A DNA stretch of 64,000 bases, taken from contig JAUZTG010000029.1 of assembly GCA_030734395.1 (NCBI GenBank), forward strand, positions 2,108,001 through 2,172,000, in the 5' to 3' direction. Below are positions 52,453 to 64,000 of the stretch, piece by piece. The position numbers and the translations under genes are program-made. Each line of letters begins with the position of its first letter. Positions within the stretch are counted from its first letter, which is position 1. The notes beneath the pieces were generated by a model that was not told the DNA's origin, did not search any database, and saw nothing but the letters and a program-made list of their open reading frames with translations. This DNA is from Sarocladium kiliense. Taxonomy: Eukaryota > Ascomycota > Sordariomycetes > Hypocreales > Sarocladiaceae.

Positions 52453-54547
52453 ATCGGGCAAGTAATGCTGACTGAGCGTTGTGGTTGCTTCGACGCATGA
52501 AGCGAAATACTGAAGTCCTCGCCAATCGAATAGCACCTAAGGTGGAATGCCAAGGCTGCTCGACTTTCTCTCTGGGGGGGCTGGGTTAGAGAGCTGCTCA
52601 AGACCGACGAAGACCGAAGCTTTTTATTATCGCGTTTCAATCGAGGGCATCGGATCAACTGGTCGTCCCAAGCTGCGCCCTCGACTGGGCTAGACGTCAT
52701 ATATAGTGTTCGCAGTGGTGCGAGCGACTGGCGACAAGATGCCAGTGCCTGACCGTAAGCCTTGCAGCGTTTAGCGGTTGCATCGTGCCGGTCGCAACGA
52801 ACACAGCTGGGAAATACGATCAACGCGAGGACAGGTGGATGATGATGAACCCTAAACAGTTTAGCGTCGGGTGTGCGTTGCAGGGCTGTGTCCGCTAACT
52901 TGCGAGATTCTGCTTGGGTGAGGCTGAGTTGGCTAGTGTTGTCTTTGCGCTTGTCGGATGCACGGTTACCAGTGGGCGAAGAGCGTTGTAACTCCTAGTG
53001 CGGTGACAAGGTTGGTGCTTCGTGAGACAGCATTGGATGTGAGCAAGGTCTGGAGGTACCTTAGCGAAGGTAGGTGCATCGTGCACGTGATCAAAGTCTG
53101 CTAAGCCGCGCTTCACAGACCGTGAGATAAAGCATGCGGGAAGAAGTCGCGATTCAGTGACATCAGTTTTGAGACCTGGAGTGTTCCTGGCTACAGAGAT
53201 GAACCTTCCAGAATAATGAAGTCGGCCGGGTCAAGATAGTGGGCATCAGGTCAAATCAGCTAGGGCAGCTACAGAAATGAGAAAAAGTATGGTGATAAAA
53301 AGTAGGAAGCGAGATAGCCCCGGGGGTTCTTTCATAGTACCTTACTTATGTAAAGTAGGCTGACACAGAATGTTCAAGCCTTGGCTCCGCGAGTGAACTG
53401 GTCTGTGTATTCTCCTCTGCCATCTGCTGGATAACGCGGCCAACACACCTCTACTCTGCATCGTCTGGCTTGCATGTGTGCTTTGGGGTGGTAGTCTCCA
53501 CCTTGGCGGTTATGAGCGTCCTCAAGTCGAGGCCATCCACCACTTTCAGAAACTGGTAGCAAAAAGTAACGACGAATCACCCTCCTTCATAAAACAGCAG
53601 CACCGTGGACTGCTGTGGCGTACGAACAGAGTCTGCCATTGGTGTGTTGGCTGTCCACATTGTCTCGGCGACAGACGGTCAGACCGCTTGACAGCAAGGA
53701 TGTGCTGTAGGGTGGCTTCCGCATTTCATGCAGAGAACCAACATTCAGCACACCAGCACCATTCATCACTGTGACAATGACTTTCTCCTGGGACAATAAG
53801 GGGCTGGGAGACCATCCCTGCACAGCGAAGAGAGAACAAGAAAGAATCGCTCAGAAGCGACACACGTGTTTCTGGAGGCTCTCTTGCAGTCGCCCTGGGA
53901 ACTACCTACCTTACCGTAGGCACCTTGGATACACAGGAGCGGCGAGGAGCGCTAGCAAACAGCCAACCATCAGTCACTCGCAGCCGCCGGCTGTTCATTG
54001 CGTCTGCCCTCCTTTCTTGCCTCTCTTATCCAAATGAGATGACATGCTTTACACCTCCCTTACCTACCTTAGGGTTCCTACTTTAGGGTTTCTACGTGAC
54101 TATTCACTTGGGTAAGATATGCGCTACCCATCCTGCCACATTCTACTTCTATTCTAGTCCACCCCGAGCGAGCACCTGACCCTGTATTTTCCCCCTTCAC
54201 CCTCCATCACTACCTTACTTCGTCTTCTTTTTTTGTTTCATGGTTTTTTTTATCCCTATCCTATCCCCTCAAGCCCTCTCATCTCCACGTAAGGGGCCTT
54301 GTTCTCTCTTATTGTGACCTCAGTTCTTCATCAACCACGTCCGAACTGGATCAGCCAAGCCACCGTCGAGGCTTCCTTTTGGACCCCGATCAAAGGTGCA
54401 TCTCATGACCCAAGCTCGATCAGTTCCATCTTCGCAAGAGCCAAGATTTCGTGGATTTGTTGATGGGATGAGATAAGCTTTCACTTCCCTGACCCTTGGT
54501 GTCCCGAAAAACAAGTCACTTCACGTTGTCTTTGCATATCAGCCATC
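52453..54547. promoter_or_regulatory. 2.1-kb divergent promoter with repeated TACCTTA words
   Basis: TACCTTA is at 53057, 53338, 53907, 54065 and 54211, five copies in 1.16 kb on the same strand. A 14-bp imperfect direct repeat with two TTAGGGTT words is at 54069-54090. The segment 54180-54260 is pyrimidine-rich (C- and T-runs), a usual core promoter feature in filamentous fungi. No gene is supported within it. Confidence 0.45.
54069..54090. repeat. telomere-like TTAGGGTT direct repeat
   Basis: TTAGGG occurs at 54069-54074 and 54083-54088, each followed by TT. The two are units of a 14-bp imperfect tandem (CTTAGGGTTCCTAC / TTTAGGGTTTCTAC). Two copies cannot be a telomere; they resemble telo-box promoter elements. 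Confidence 0.5.
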
Positions 54548-57497
54548 ATGGTTGAGCGCCCTGACCTGAACGTCAACGCCTTGCAGAAGCTTCTGAAAGA
54601 TGCGTTGACCTTACAGGAGAGACCAGAGCCCCTTGAGGTCTTCTGGCAGCAAGATACAGATGCCGAAGAAGAGATCAATGCAGCAAAGCTTCGATACCGT
54701 CGCTCCTGCGGCGCGGATCAAGAAAGGGCTCTGACAGAATTCAAACAAAAAACAGCTGCCCGGCAAGAGCTTATCAGCAAATGGGAGTCGGAGAGACATG
54801 AACTGCAAAGCGCTTATGACCAAAGCAGAGGGCAAGCCAACACCATGATCCTCGACCTGGTGGCCGCTCTTGTAACGCGTCTTGGCCCAGCACACCTTAG
54901 CCAAGTCCACCTTCAGCGCCTCAAAGGCTTGGTTGCTAACCCGGCCACACGAGGCTCTGAATCACCAGGCGACTTCAACTTGAACGTTTTGAACACCACC
55001 GATACCACTGGCCACCCACCGCCTGATGAGCTTCGCCCAAATGAGCATCGGGATACCAGGAGCCACCCAAACGATACGAGCCAAGAAGCGATTGTCCAAA
55101 GCGCAGTCCAACTAGATGAGCGGACTTCTACTCACGATGCCACTCAAGAAGGCTATGGCACTAACTCCGGAGTCGGTTCAAAAAAGGAGGGCCAGTCTCA
55201 TCAGAGCGACACGTCGGTCCGAGAAGACACAGCGCAAGATCTCCATTCGACTGGGGCAATAAATGATGTGGAACAGGGCTCGATAAATCTGAACACGGTG
55301 TCAAACAATTCCCCTGAGGGCCCAATCACCCCAATTAGCCTCACCGATCATGTCCCAGTAAATGGAGATCGGGTTTCGGGTTCGAAAAGAGTGTGTTAAT
55401 TGGGACGCACTACAATTGATTAATGCTGATCTGCACATAGAAGAAACTTGTTAGCGAGAGCCGTGACGACGGTAGTAAGCCTCAGAAGAAGAAGGCGCGC
55501 AAGGCTGGTCCTTGGAAGCCGATTGTAAGCCTGCCCTCAGAATCACGTGTGTTCTTTGATCTGATCAGTTGTCCCAGAAAAGGGCTCAGCCATACAACGG
55601 CCATCGTGGCACAGCCGTGGATGAAGTCGACTTTCAGAACGTTTTCTTGGAGGGGAAGCCCAGGCACCCTCACTGGATCTGCACTCACGATAATGAGTCG
55701 TTCTACATCTATCGATGTGACGAGCATGGAGTGACCTTCGGAATGAATCCCGCTCTAGGCGCGGCAAAGCATCTGAGGGGGGACAAGCACAACATGAAAG
55801 GCAACTGGCAAACAGCCTATGATGTGCTCTCGATTAAAGTGCTAAACTGCAGCGCTGAGCTACAAGCTCAAAACAACGCAATGATGCAGCAGCGGCTTAG
55901 CAACGGCTTCGATACAACTAAGGCTGACAACCCTGCAAGAGATCTGATTGAACTCTATGCTTTGAAGAGGAAAGGGGAAGTTGTTGTCCCAAACTCATCG
56001 GATTTCAACATGTTCGCCTCCACAGCCTCTTCTGACGAGGAAAGCATAACCGCCGACAGCAACCCCGTGCCGAAGCCCCGGGTGCGTCTCAACAGAAATC
56101 ATGCCAGTACCATCCTTCCAGGCGAGGTGTACCAAGGCTGGCATGTGCATGCCTGGAGGCCAGTTGTCGCGCTGCCCTATGGGTCCCTGGAGGAGATTGG
56201 CCTAACTGGACGTCTCGAAGATACTGGGCTGCTTCAAGAACTTCCTCCAGGGGTCGAATTGGACCCGATAGCAGGCGAGTTCTACCGGATGGCATCAGGT
56301 GAAAGTGAAGAGAAGATCAAGCTGTATCCCGTTATGCTCTTTGATGGAAAACCAACGTTCCCCACTGGCTCAACAGTCAGTGTTCTGGAGCTCCAGGACC
56401 TCCGAGCCTTCGATCGGAATGCTTCAAATCTCAACACGGACCTCTTTGGCCGGGAAGCATTGAAATATCTTGAGGGACGAGAAAAGAGGAAGGGTGCCAC
56501 GGGGCCAGTATTCGAGACTCTGACTGCTCCCGGTAAGTATTGATTCCTCAGAGACGGATGTCGAACCAGCTGACTTTCGCTAACAATGGTCTCGACAGCA
56601 GAGTCTGCAAATCTCGGACCCAATGAACGCAAGAATGAGGGTCCTGATCGAAGGCCTCCATCTGTTCCTGCTGCGGAGCAACTGGAGACATCAGATAACG
56701 CTGTGGCCAGGGAACCCGAACCACATGTCGATGCTGCCGCTGCAAAAACTGCATCCGCTCCGATTTCAGCCGCCATACAAGAAGAGGAGGTGATTGTCTC
56801 GACAGCGCCTCCTGTGGTGCCTCAAGTCGGAGCAGCCACAAGTTTAGTTGGGCATTTAAGCGTATCTCATGAAGAGTCTGAAATTCGAACTCCTGAGACT
56901 CCCTCAAGGGCTCAGCTCACGACAACAACAATCATGCCTCGCAAGGAAGATGATCATACCTCAGATAGCAGGTCCCCTTCAGCTCCAGCTTTCAATCTTT
57001 CAGGGCTGCAGGCACAGGCTTTCAGCGGCTACGGAGCGCCAACTGAGCGTTATCGTACTCCAAACTCGACGGGTTCTGCACCAACGGAGCGGGACTTTGG
57101 AATCGAAACTTCAAGACCGCATTTGCCGTCATGCTATGTTCCGAACCGTATGACAGCTGTAGACGAACGAGATGCCGGACAATCATTACAACCATCTACA
57201 TCTCCTAAAGGCACGAGAATACCAATGTCATGCGAACCGCCGGGAGTGCCTCCTCGTAAACCCGGGTACTCGCTGCCCCGAAACGACCCTTCTCGACGGC
57301 CCATCAGTATAGGAAGGCAATTACCTCTTGGAGGCTCCGTGCACAGTAGCCCGGCACAGCGCGCCTACTCAAGAAACGTTCAAGAGAGCCCGTACGGCAA
57401 GCTTGTTCCCACAAACAGAAATGAAGCGCCTCGCGCGTCTTCCCAGCCATATCGACGGCTGAGTCCTGGCTCTGCAGCCAGACATGATTGGAGTTAA
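54548..57497 (+). CDS. large unknown protein with a Cys/His zinc-finger-like segment, probably nuclear
   Basis: CDS join(54548..55390, 55441..55524, 55569..56532, 56599..57497), 929 residues. Residues 1-120 are helical with a predicted coiled coil (LLKDALTL, EEINAAKLRYRRS, RQELISKWESERHELQSAYD). A Lys/Arg patch in exon 2 (KPQKKKARKAGPWKPI) could be a nuclear signal. Exon 3 contains HPHWICTHDNESFYIYRC with DEHGVTFGMNPALGAAKHLRGDKH, a Cys-x12-Cys-x18-His-x5-His-like arrangement, and GEVYQGWHVHAWRPVVAL with PGVELDPIAGEFYRM and FDGKPTFPTGSTV. I have the impression of similar segments in other uncharacterised fungal proteins. The last third is Ser/Pro/Thr-rich and disordered. A role in chromatin or transcription is a guess. 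Confidence 0.75.
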
Positions 57498-57867
57498 CGG
57501 GGGCTCTTCTGGGCAACCGGAATCATTCGTACCGTGAGCCTGGGATCTACTCTTGCATGATATTCATGGGTAGATGACCTCAAGGCCAGGCTTTGTGACA
57601 GGAGACGAGCCGCACCCTTCGCTTCGTACATGCCAGATATCGGAGGAGTGTGTTGCTGTGCAGGCATATTTCGGGGTTTTAAATAGCTTTTTCATTGTAA
57701 TTCTATCGCAAAATGGGTACATTCAGCTACCTCTACGTACATCAGACATCGCAGCTTCGACGCAGACTACTTCTTACAACCCTGGTGTGGTCCTCAGGAG
57801 GCAGTAGGAAAGAAACCGATGAGTTCACCACAAGGGGAAGACGTACCAGGGCAAAGAGGAAGAATGT
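57498..57867. other. 370-bp region between convergent genes
   Basis: Both flanking genes end here. The DNA near 57670-57720 is AT-rich and probably belongs to the 3' UTRs. Confidence 0.5.
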
Positions 57868-59862
57868 CTAAACTAAACATATCTCCGCCGAGTCCCTGAC
57901 ACGCCTGAACTTCTCGGCCTCTGGGTCAAAGAGTTGGAACCACCCAAGCCGACGGAATTGAACTTGCTCTCCACAGGTCCTAACTTCCTCAGCCATGTGA
58001 AACATGATGACAGGCTGCTCGTCTCCATCGTTGTCTCTAGAGTAGTCGCTTTTGTAAGGAATGCAGATCAGCTCCTTACCTTCAGTAAACTCAATGTTGA
58101 GGGAGTCACGATAAAAGAAGGTTGCAATCTCGCCCTTCTCTGTGCGTAAGACAAGATCATGTGGGGCCCTGTAATGACATTGTGCGCCAAAGAAGGAGCA
58201 CTTGAGCAACAATGTTCCGCCGATGACATTGACGAAGGGATCTGAACCTTGGGTAGAGACCTTGACATCAACGATCTTGACCAGATACTTCACAGTGGGC
58301 GATATGCCACGCGCTACCAGGGGACTATCAGTCGAGGCCCAAGACCACGATGGTGCTCGGTATAACGTGTCCCTCAGGTGCCGTGGCTCGTAGACTCGCC
58401 AGTCCAGTGAATGAAGAAGAGAGGACCTCCACCATCCCGCGAGATATTGATCATCAGTGATGTCGCGAAAGAACTTCGCAATCCCCGCTATAGCAAACAT
58501 CTTGTCCGAAGGTTTTGTCAAGTCGCAATTTGAGTAGTGGGTGACCAACTCACTCCATAAGTTGAAGACATGGATGGAAAACTCGTGCTTGTTTTCTGGC
58601 TGGCGTAGTCTCAGGTAGTCGAGTAGCGGATCTATGTTCTTTCGAGATATGTGGGTAGGTGTACCGTTAGGAAAGCCTTCGCATTTGTGGTCTTCCTGGC
58701 ATTCGAACAACATTTGGTGCTGCCCAAAGTATAGCACACGAGGTGCAAGGAATCGTTCCTGGAGTATCCAACCTCTGTTCTGTATTGGACCATCTGTCTG
58801 CTTGTCCCAATAATCGTTCTCGTACACGTAATACGGCGATGGCTTTCCATCGAAAAGAGACGTGGTAAGGACATGAGGAAGGATTTGCTCCGGTTCCGTG
58901 GCTTTGAACATGGCTTCCTCTGGATCGCTGCACGCAGCGGCTGCGATGTTGCATACCGAATTCGCATACACGTCCCTCATTTTCGGCGCTTCTCGTTCCC
59001 AATCTTCAGTGGAATCCTGCATAATGCACAGAGCATCGATCCACACATATCGAACGCCGAAATGCCGCGCCACCGTTACAGCGTTCCTGAATGTTCTTGG
59101 AAGGTTCTGGATAAGGGAACCCTGCCGTAACTTCGTGATGTTAGACGACAGGAGCATCAACCTCTGCTTCGGTCCCCAGCGATAACTCAATGTAACATAA
59201 GATGATGCGGGCGAGATTCCATCCTCACCGACAACCCGCAGGGTCCAATATATCTCATTGTCTCTGCCTATGTCGATGACACGCGACGGTAGGCTTTTAG
59301 TCCATAGTGTTGATAGTAGCCGACACGATAGGTGCGTAGCTTGACATTGAGAGAGCCACTGATCTGCAGTTCTCAAGCGGCTCTCCACCGATATTCTGGT
59401 TCCTTTGTCGTATGGCAAGAAGTGTGAGCTATATTCATCGTCTGATAGAAAATGAACGAGTGAGCAGAGTTACTCAAGCTACTTTGTGTCGATGAGTTAC
59501 GTACCATTAGTGGCCACAAAGCAGAATTGCACCATGGTTGACAAGCCTTCCAACGGATCTATGTAGAGTACCACGAGAGTGTTCGTGAGTGTTAAACCAG
59601 GCTTGCGAGCCTCGGCTTTATACTGTATCGGCTTCCAGGTCGCAGCTTGAGAGTCGGACCACACCCGTCGGCACTCCTCATTCCGGTTCCAGAGTCTTGA
59701 GCAGATAACACAGCCATTCCTTGCCGCTTTGGAGAACACCTCAAAGGTTTGTTCTGGCGCGCTGACAAGTCCCCAATTGTGTCGGTCCTTCTTGACGAGG
59801 GGGCTATCTTCAGAACATAGAACAGATTGGCAGATGAAGCAGGCATCACCTATACGTGACAT
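57868..59862 (-). CDS. HET-domain (heterokaryon incompatibility) protein
   Basis: CDS complement(57868..59441, 59505..59862), 643 residues, one 63-nt intron. The N-terminus has paired Cys motifs (ACFICQSVLC near residues 8-17 and GCVICSRLW near 53), often present before HET domains. The HET domain follows: YVTLSYRWGP, LPRTFRNAVTVARHFGVRYVWIDALCIMQDS, DWEREAPKMRDVYANSVCNIAAA. Later comes NRGWILQERFLAPRVLYFGQHQMLFEC, and PSWSWASTDSP in the C-terminal part. HET proteins trigger cell death or growth arrest when different fungal individuals fuse; many copies of unknown partner exist per genome. The frame is intact with no stops. The neighbouring 4.1 kb has no other supportable gene, fitting a fast-evolving accessory location. 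Confidence 0.9.
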
Positions 59863-62800
59863 CCTTCGCGAGGCTGGTTTGAGAATGAAGGTGCTTCGAT
59901 GATGAACCTGGACTGAGGGCACGTGGAGGAAGCCGACAGAAACCACCACTCTACTTGCTACAGGTCGAACGGGAACAGCAGGCGAAGCTAGCAAGGTGCT
60001 CAAAACAGTTCGTCTAAGTTAAGCTCGATGGTGGCAGCGCGAAGGGAACACTCCCGAATCAAGCCAGCGACAGCAACGCACGAGAGAAATACCTTGAAGT
60101 GCTCAATCTTTGCAAGTGGTGACTGTCCAGTCAAATGGTGTTTACACTTGCCGCTCAGACACAGCCACACCATGATATGCGGCTGCATGAGACCCCGCTC
60201 ATGCCACACGCTGTGGCCGAGCAAACCGATTTGCGCATTCAATTTGGCGGCAAGTTTTGGGCGCAAACCGGGTGGAAGTGCCTTGATATTAATGGAGAGG
60301 ACACGCAATGAGAGCTCGACGGCCTGGACGAGGTTTAGCAAAGATGAAAGCCGCAATGTCATCCGCATTTTGGCGCGGGCGCCTGACCAGAAGCTTCGGC
60401 GCTTCGCATAGAACCCCTCCTTTCACAAGTAAGGCCGGCCTCCAGCTATTTTATGATGTTGAGAACATGATTGGTAGTGCTGATGGTGTACTTAATTGTA
60501 GAGACTGTCCATATGGCCGCTTCATAGAGGCGGAAGTCACACTGAAAGTTATATCAGCAGCTTAATATTCAGCAATATAGCTTGATTAGGTTAGCAAGTA
60601 CTTAATTTTGTACACGGTATTAAGGGAGTATATACATCATCAGATTCCAAAGTGTTTATATGTGTTCATAGGACTTAATTCGTCATTATTCTGCTACTTA
60701 TAGGTGTTAATCGCCAACTACGTGTCAAGTACAACCCCCCGTGAGATCATCTGGTGTATAACTTGCAAAGTAGACTATAAGGGTAATTTATATCTTAGGC
60801 AGTGATTTAAACCTAGTGAAGGGTTGGGTCCCCAGTGGCTCCGCGAAGCAGAGCGGCTTACGATGTCGTTGTAAGTGTGATTTAATATCACGGGGCCACG
60901 TTCAATATTCACCCTTCGGGAACGCATCGAGTGTGGAAAATCAACCTCTGCGTCTGATATTAAATGCTCCAAGTACGTTATTAGCACTTAGCGTAGAGTG
61001 TTGACAGGTTTGAAGACACGCCGCTCAGTTTCAGAGGCGCTTTGGGCTCTGCCAGACGTCCCCGACGGTCAAGTGAACGTTCGCCAAGCTCCATGAGCAA
61101 ATTTGCCAACGAATACCCAGACTTCTGCGCGAGATGATGAACTCAACTTTTCCAAAGATCTTTGCCTTGGCTTCATGAAGTTGTGGACAAGAAAGATAGT
61201 GGCATCCAGTCATCCGAGGGCTGGCATAATCATAAGGGCTCTTCAAGGGACGAGCATTCCATATTCACAGGCCCCTTGGCAAAAGACTCTACCGCAAGAT
61301 TTGACATTTGTCAAAGTTCGTTCAAAGACTGCCGTCTATTATGATCAGACAAAGAGTCCGGCTCCTGCTCTTTGAGAACGAGGCGTCATGGCATGGTGGC
61401 TTTTAGTGTCTCATCCGCCAGCCTCCAGAACGCAAGGGAATAATAGGTTCTCTCAGAAGATAATTCACCTCCAGGTGTTGGTTACATTCACTGAGCGTAG
61501 TACGCGCTTAATTCGTTGAAAGGGACTTGGGTTGGAACGGCCGCACCACGCCATGGCAGATCGTTCGTCGACATTGAACTATACGACATCAGTCTCTCCT
61601 AGTCTCCTGATCTTTTCAAGCGGCTTGGCAAGATTCCACTTGACATGCATGATTTAGGGTCATTCTTAGTGTACTCCAGGTAATGAACTATGGGCGCGTA
61701 TGTGGAGAGACAGGGAGTCATAGTCCAATAACAGCGGTCTTGTTCATAAGGTTCAAGATCCTGGCATGCAAGACACGGACATCGTCGTCTGAGCTTGGAC
61801 CCATCGCCGGACACCGATGCTGAACGGCTCGGATTCTGATTAAAGCGATCGGTTTACGAACGCCTGGCACTTGGCGTCCGGAGAGTTACCAGTTGTTCGC
61901 CCGGTGTATGGTGTCGTCAAAATAAGTCACTGCGAGGCTAGTACTGCCCTCTCCAGGCGGCATCCCACAGCGATAACTACTGCTATAGCATCCTTCGAGG
62001 TAAGATTGTACAAGCAGCTGAGAAACAAACTGATCGCATCTGTTCCAGGTGACCCATGGATTGCAACGCTTACTCCGCAGCAAAGTGGCTGCTTCAGATT
62101 CGATATCAGCAGCTGGCCTCCCGTCGTTGCTGCAAGCCAGCGTCTCCAGGTAGACAAACGCCAAGAAAGCGATTCCTGCTGTGGATTCCGAATGGGCTTC
62201 GCCAAGTCGTGTGTGTCGATATCGGACTTTTACGAACACAGCGTGCAAGGAATGTGGTGGGTGCTACATGGCGGTGGTCATGACTTGGTCACCAGTGCCA
62301 CGGATCCGCAAGCTTAACCGCAATTTTCATGGCATACCAGGTTCGAAGGGCACGCAGTATGTGGTTGACCAGCCTCCAGGTGATAGCTCGGCGTTATACA
62401 GACCATGGATCGACAGGCGGATCATCCCTCAGTGGGCTTCCTGGACAATGTTCGCGAATCATGGTGTGTACCGACAATGAGCCAAGACTATAGTCGCCAT
62501 CATCGCTGCGCTCACCGGAGCACACCTTGCAGTCTGGGTTTCCCTGTCGGGCATCCCGTCCGAAGACAGCCCTGCAGGTCGGGACCGGAGCTGCTGCGAA
62601 CTGGGGCTGGTGGAATTGACGTCGAGATCGGTGAGCAGAGCGGAAGCTTGGCGGGACCCGCGACACGGCGCTGCGGCTCGGTAGTTCAGCGAGGCGCGGC
62701 CGGCCCACCACATGAGATGCTGAAGGCTGTCGCCAAGTGCTCGGCACGGGAGAATTAGGATCGTTTGCGTATGAGATACAAGTTTCTTTGGTGGGCTTGA

Positions 62801-63937
62801 GCTATGATCGTGCGACGGGCGAAGACATGAGTCGCACTGAGAGGGGGGGTATAATGAATGTGGAAGACAGCGGGTGGCGCATCGGCATTAGATGGATGAA
62901 GAAGTGGTACGTAGGCAGATCATTTAGGATTGGACCAAGCATCTTGGCTGAAGTGTGGTTGGGCTGCTGCCTTGATTAGCAGGAAGCAGAGGCCTACCAT
63001 ACGGATTTGCTCAATGACTGATGATGCCAGTGTCGGAGAACACTGGACGTGGAGATGAACTGGAAGGTACGCACGTGATTCTTCACTTGGCCGTTACTTG
63101 ACTTTGAACATAGGAAAGCGGGAAGGGAGCGACATGTCATGTCGCAGCATGAATGGAAGGTAATGCCGTGACATGTAGCTAAACCACAGCTCGGCGGAGA
63201 GTCCGCGTTGGGAAGGCGTGAGGCTCCTCAGCCCTGAGTAGCGCCTGCCAAAGGAATAAACTTATGTGCTATGTTCCTTCTTTTCAGCTTAGACCTGACC
63301 AAGAGACGATTTGACTAAGGGAAGGCGCCGCCCATAGAGCGCGAGTTAGTAATTGCGAGGCTAAAGAGGGCAACAAACGACACAAGCTGGGCTCCACCCA
63401 GTAGAAGGATGATCCACCTCCAAGGCGTGCCGTCGTCTCCATCTTCCAAACGTCAACACGCGAGCAAACCTCCACAGCCTTGGGACCACAGACCCTGGTG
63501 CCTCAGCAGGTTCGAAATTTCCTGAACAGTGACCATTGCGAGCACAGTCCCAAAGATTCCGGTCTTAGGAGGTACACATTGTTGTCTACAAACATGCTGC
63601 CGGCTGGGCAACTTCGGTGGTCGTCCGAGCCCCCAATGCCCTTCTCCGTGGCATCGTCATCACAACTACACACCACCATGCAGCCAACAGACATTTCTCG
63701 CCATCCCAACCCAGGGAACGGGGGATTCAATCTTGCCCCAGATCTTCCGAATTTTCTTCCCCTCATCTTATCCCCGGTTTTCAACGATCCTTGAGACCCA
63801 CGGGGCCCTGTTGTCCACACTTCACCCCAGGCTGTGCCCCGGTCTCTACGCGACCACGAGCTAATGAAGTCTTTTATTTCTCAAGCATGGGCGGGGAAAG
63901 TCTTGGTACCCCCGATCAGATGTGAGGTCTTCTTTTC
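59863..63937. other. 4.1-kb gene-poor region
   Basis: No gene can be supported. A 122-codon minus-strand frame with an ATG (60000-60368) looks compositionally plausible but has no recognisable domain. Between about 60560 and 60720 the DNA is AT-rich. Frames at 61103-61375, 61871-62317 and 62405-62758 overlap on both strands and match no family. The stretch may be decayed or non-coding. Confidence 0.45.
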
Positions 63938-63944
63938 TATAAAG
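63938..63944 (+). promoter_or_regulatory. possible TATA box of a gene beyond the right edge
   Basis: TATAAAG sits 56 bp from the end of the window in a CT-rich setting. No coding start is visible before the edge, so this is only a hint. Confidence 0.2.
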
Positions 63945-64000
63945 AGGTTCCGTCTTCGAGCCATAGCGAGGGCTTGCTCAATCGCTTGTGGCTCTCCTCA

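Noticed and set aside
63480..63794. 104-codon plus-strand frame near the right edge
   Set aside because: No recognisable domain, overlapped by frames on the other strand, and followed by what may be a promoter of a later gene.

Overview
The window is nuclear DNA from a filamentous ascomycete (Pezizomycotina); the genus cannot be settled from the sequence alone. The evidence is short spliceosomal introns (mostly 44-73 nt, GTNNGT donors, CTAAC/CTGAC-like branch sites, YAG acceptors), three Zn2Cys6 regulators, a HET-domain gene, fungus-restricted families (DUF3433 membrane protein, fungal arrestin-like protein) and small AT-rich islands that look like repeat-induced mutation. I rebuilt 24 protein genes exon by exon; almost every splice choice was fixed by reading frame plus family homology. 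There is one tRNA gene.

Layout. 1-180: 5' end of an unknown gene running off the left edge, followed by a 4.9-kb desert. 5.1-10.1 kb: a divergent ribosome-biogenesis pair, RNA polymerase I subunit RPA34 (-) and the polynucleotide kinase GRC3 (+), sharing a 476-bp promoter. 10.6-19.4 kb: two Zn2Cys6 regulators either side of a DUF3433 membrane protein. 20.4-24.2 kb: a divergent pair of an anion-type MFS permease (-) and a class I (Schiff-base) aldolase of the DapA family (+); their shared promoter and the promoter of the nearby regulator at 16.9 kb both carry a dense array of TCCGAG/CTCGGA hexamers, suggesting a small carbon-acid catabolic regulon. 25.6-31.2 kb: a lipocalin-like unknown and a secreted metallo-beta-lactamase-fold hydrolase. 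32.3-36.9 kb: a GH32 beta-fructosidase (-) divergent from a maltose-permease-like sugar transporter (+). 37.3-39.9 kb: a HAL2/MET22-type bisphosphate nucleotidase (-) divergent from a glycerophosphodiester phosphodiesterase (+).

40.4-50.7 kb is a mixed accessory block: Zn2Cys6 regulator, LYS9-type saccharopine reductase, intron-bearing tRNA-Gly(GCC), bZIP factor inside AT-rich DNA bounded by a 13-bp inverted repeat, NmrA-like protein, GNAT acetyltransferase and HSL-type alpha/beta hydrolase. 51.0-57.5 kb: arrestin-like protein (-) divergent from a 929-residue nuclear-looking unknown (+), with a 2.1-kb promoter rich in TACCTTA heptamers. 57.9-59.9 kb: HET-domain protein. 59.9-64.0 kb: a gene-poor stretch with no gene I can support.

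How the parts work together: divergent gene pairs are the main organisation (RPA34/GRC3, permease/aldolase, GH32/sugar permease, nucleotidase/phosphodiesterase, arrestin/unknown). The permease/aldolase pair and the GH32/sugar-permease pair read as uptake-plus-catabolism modules.
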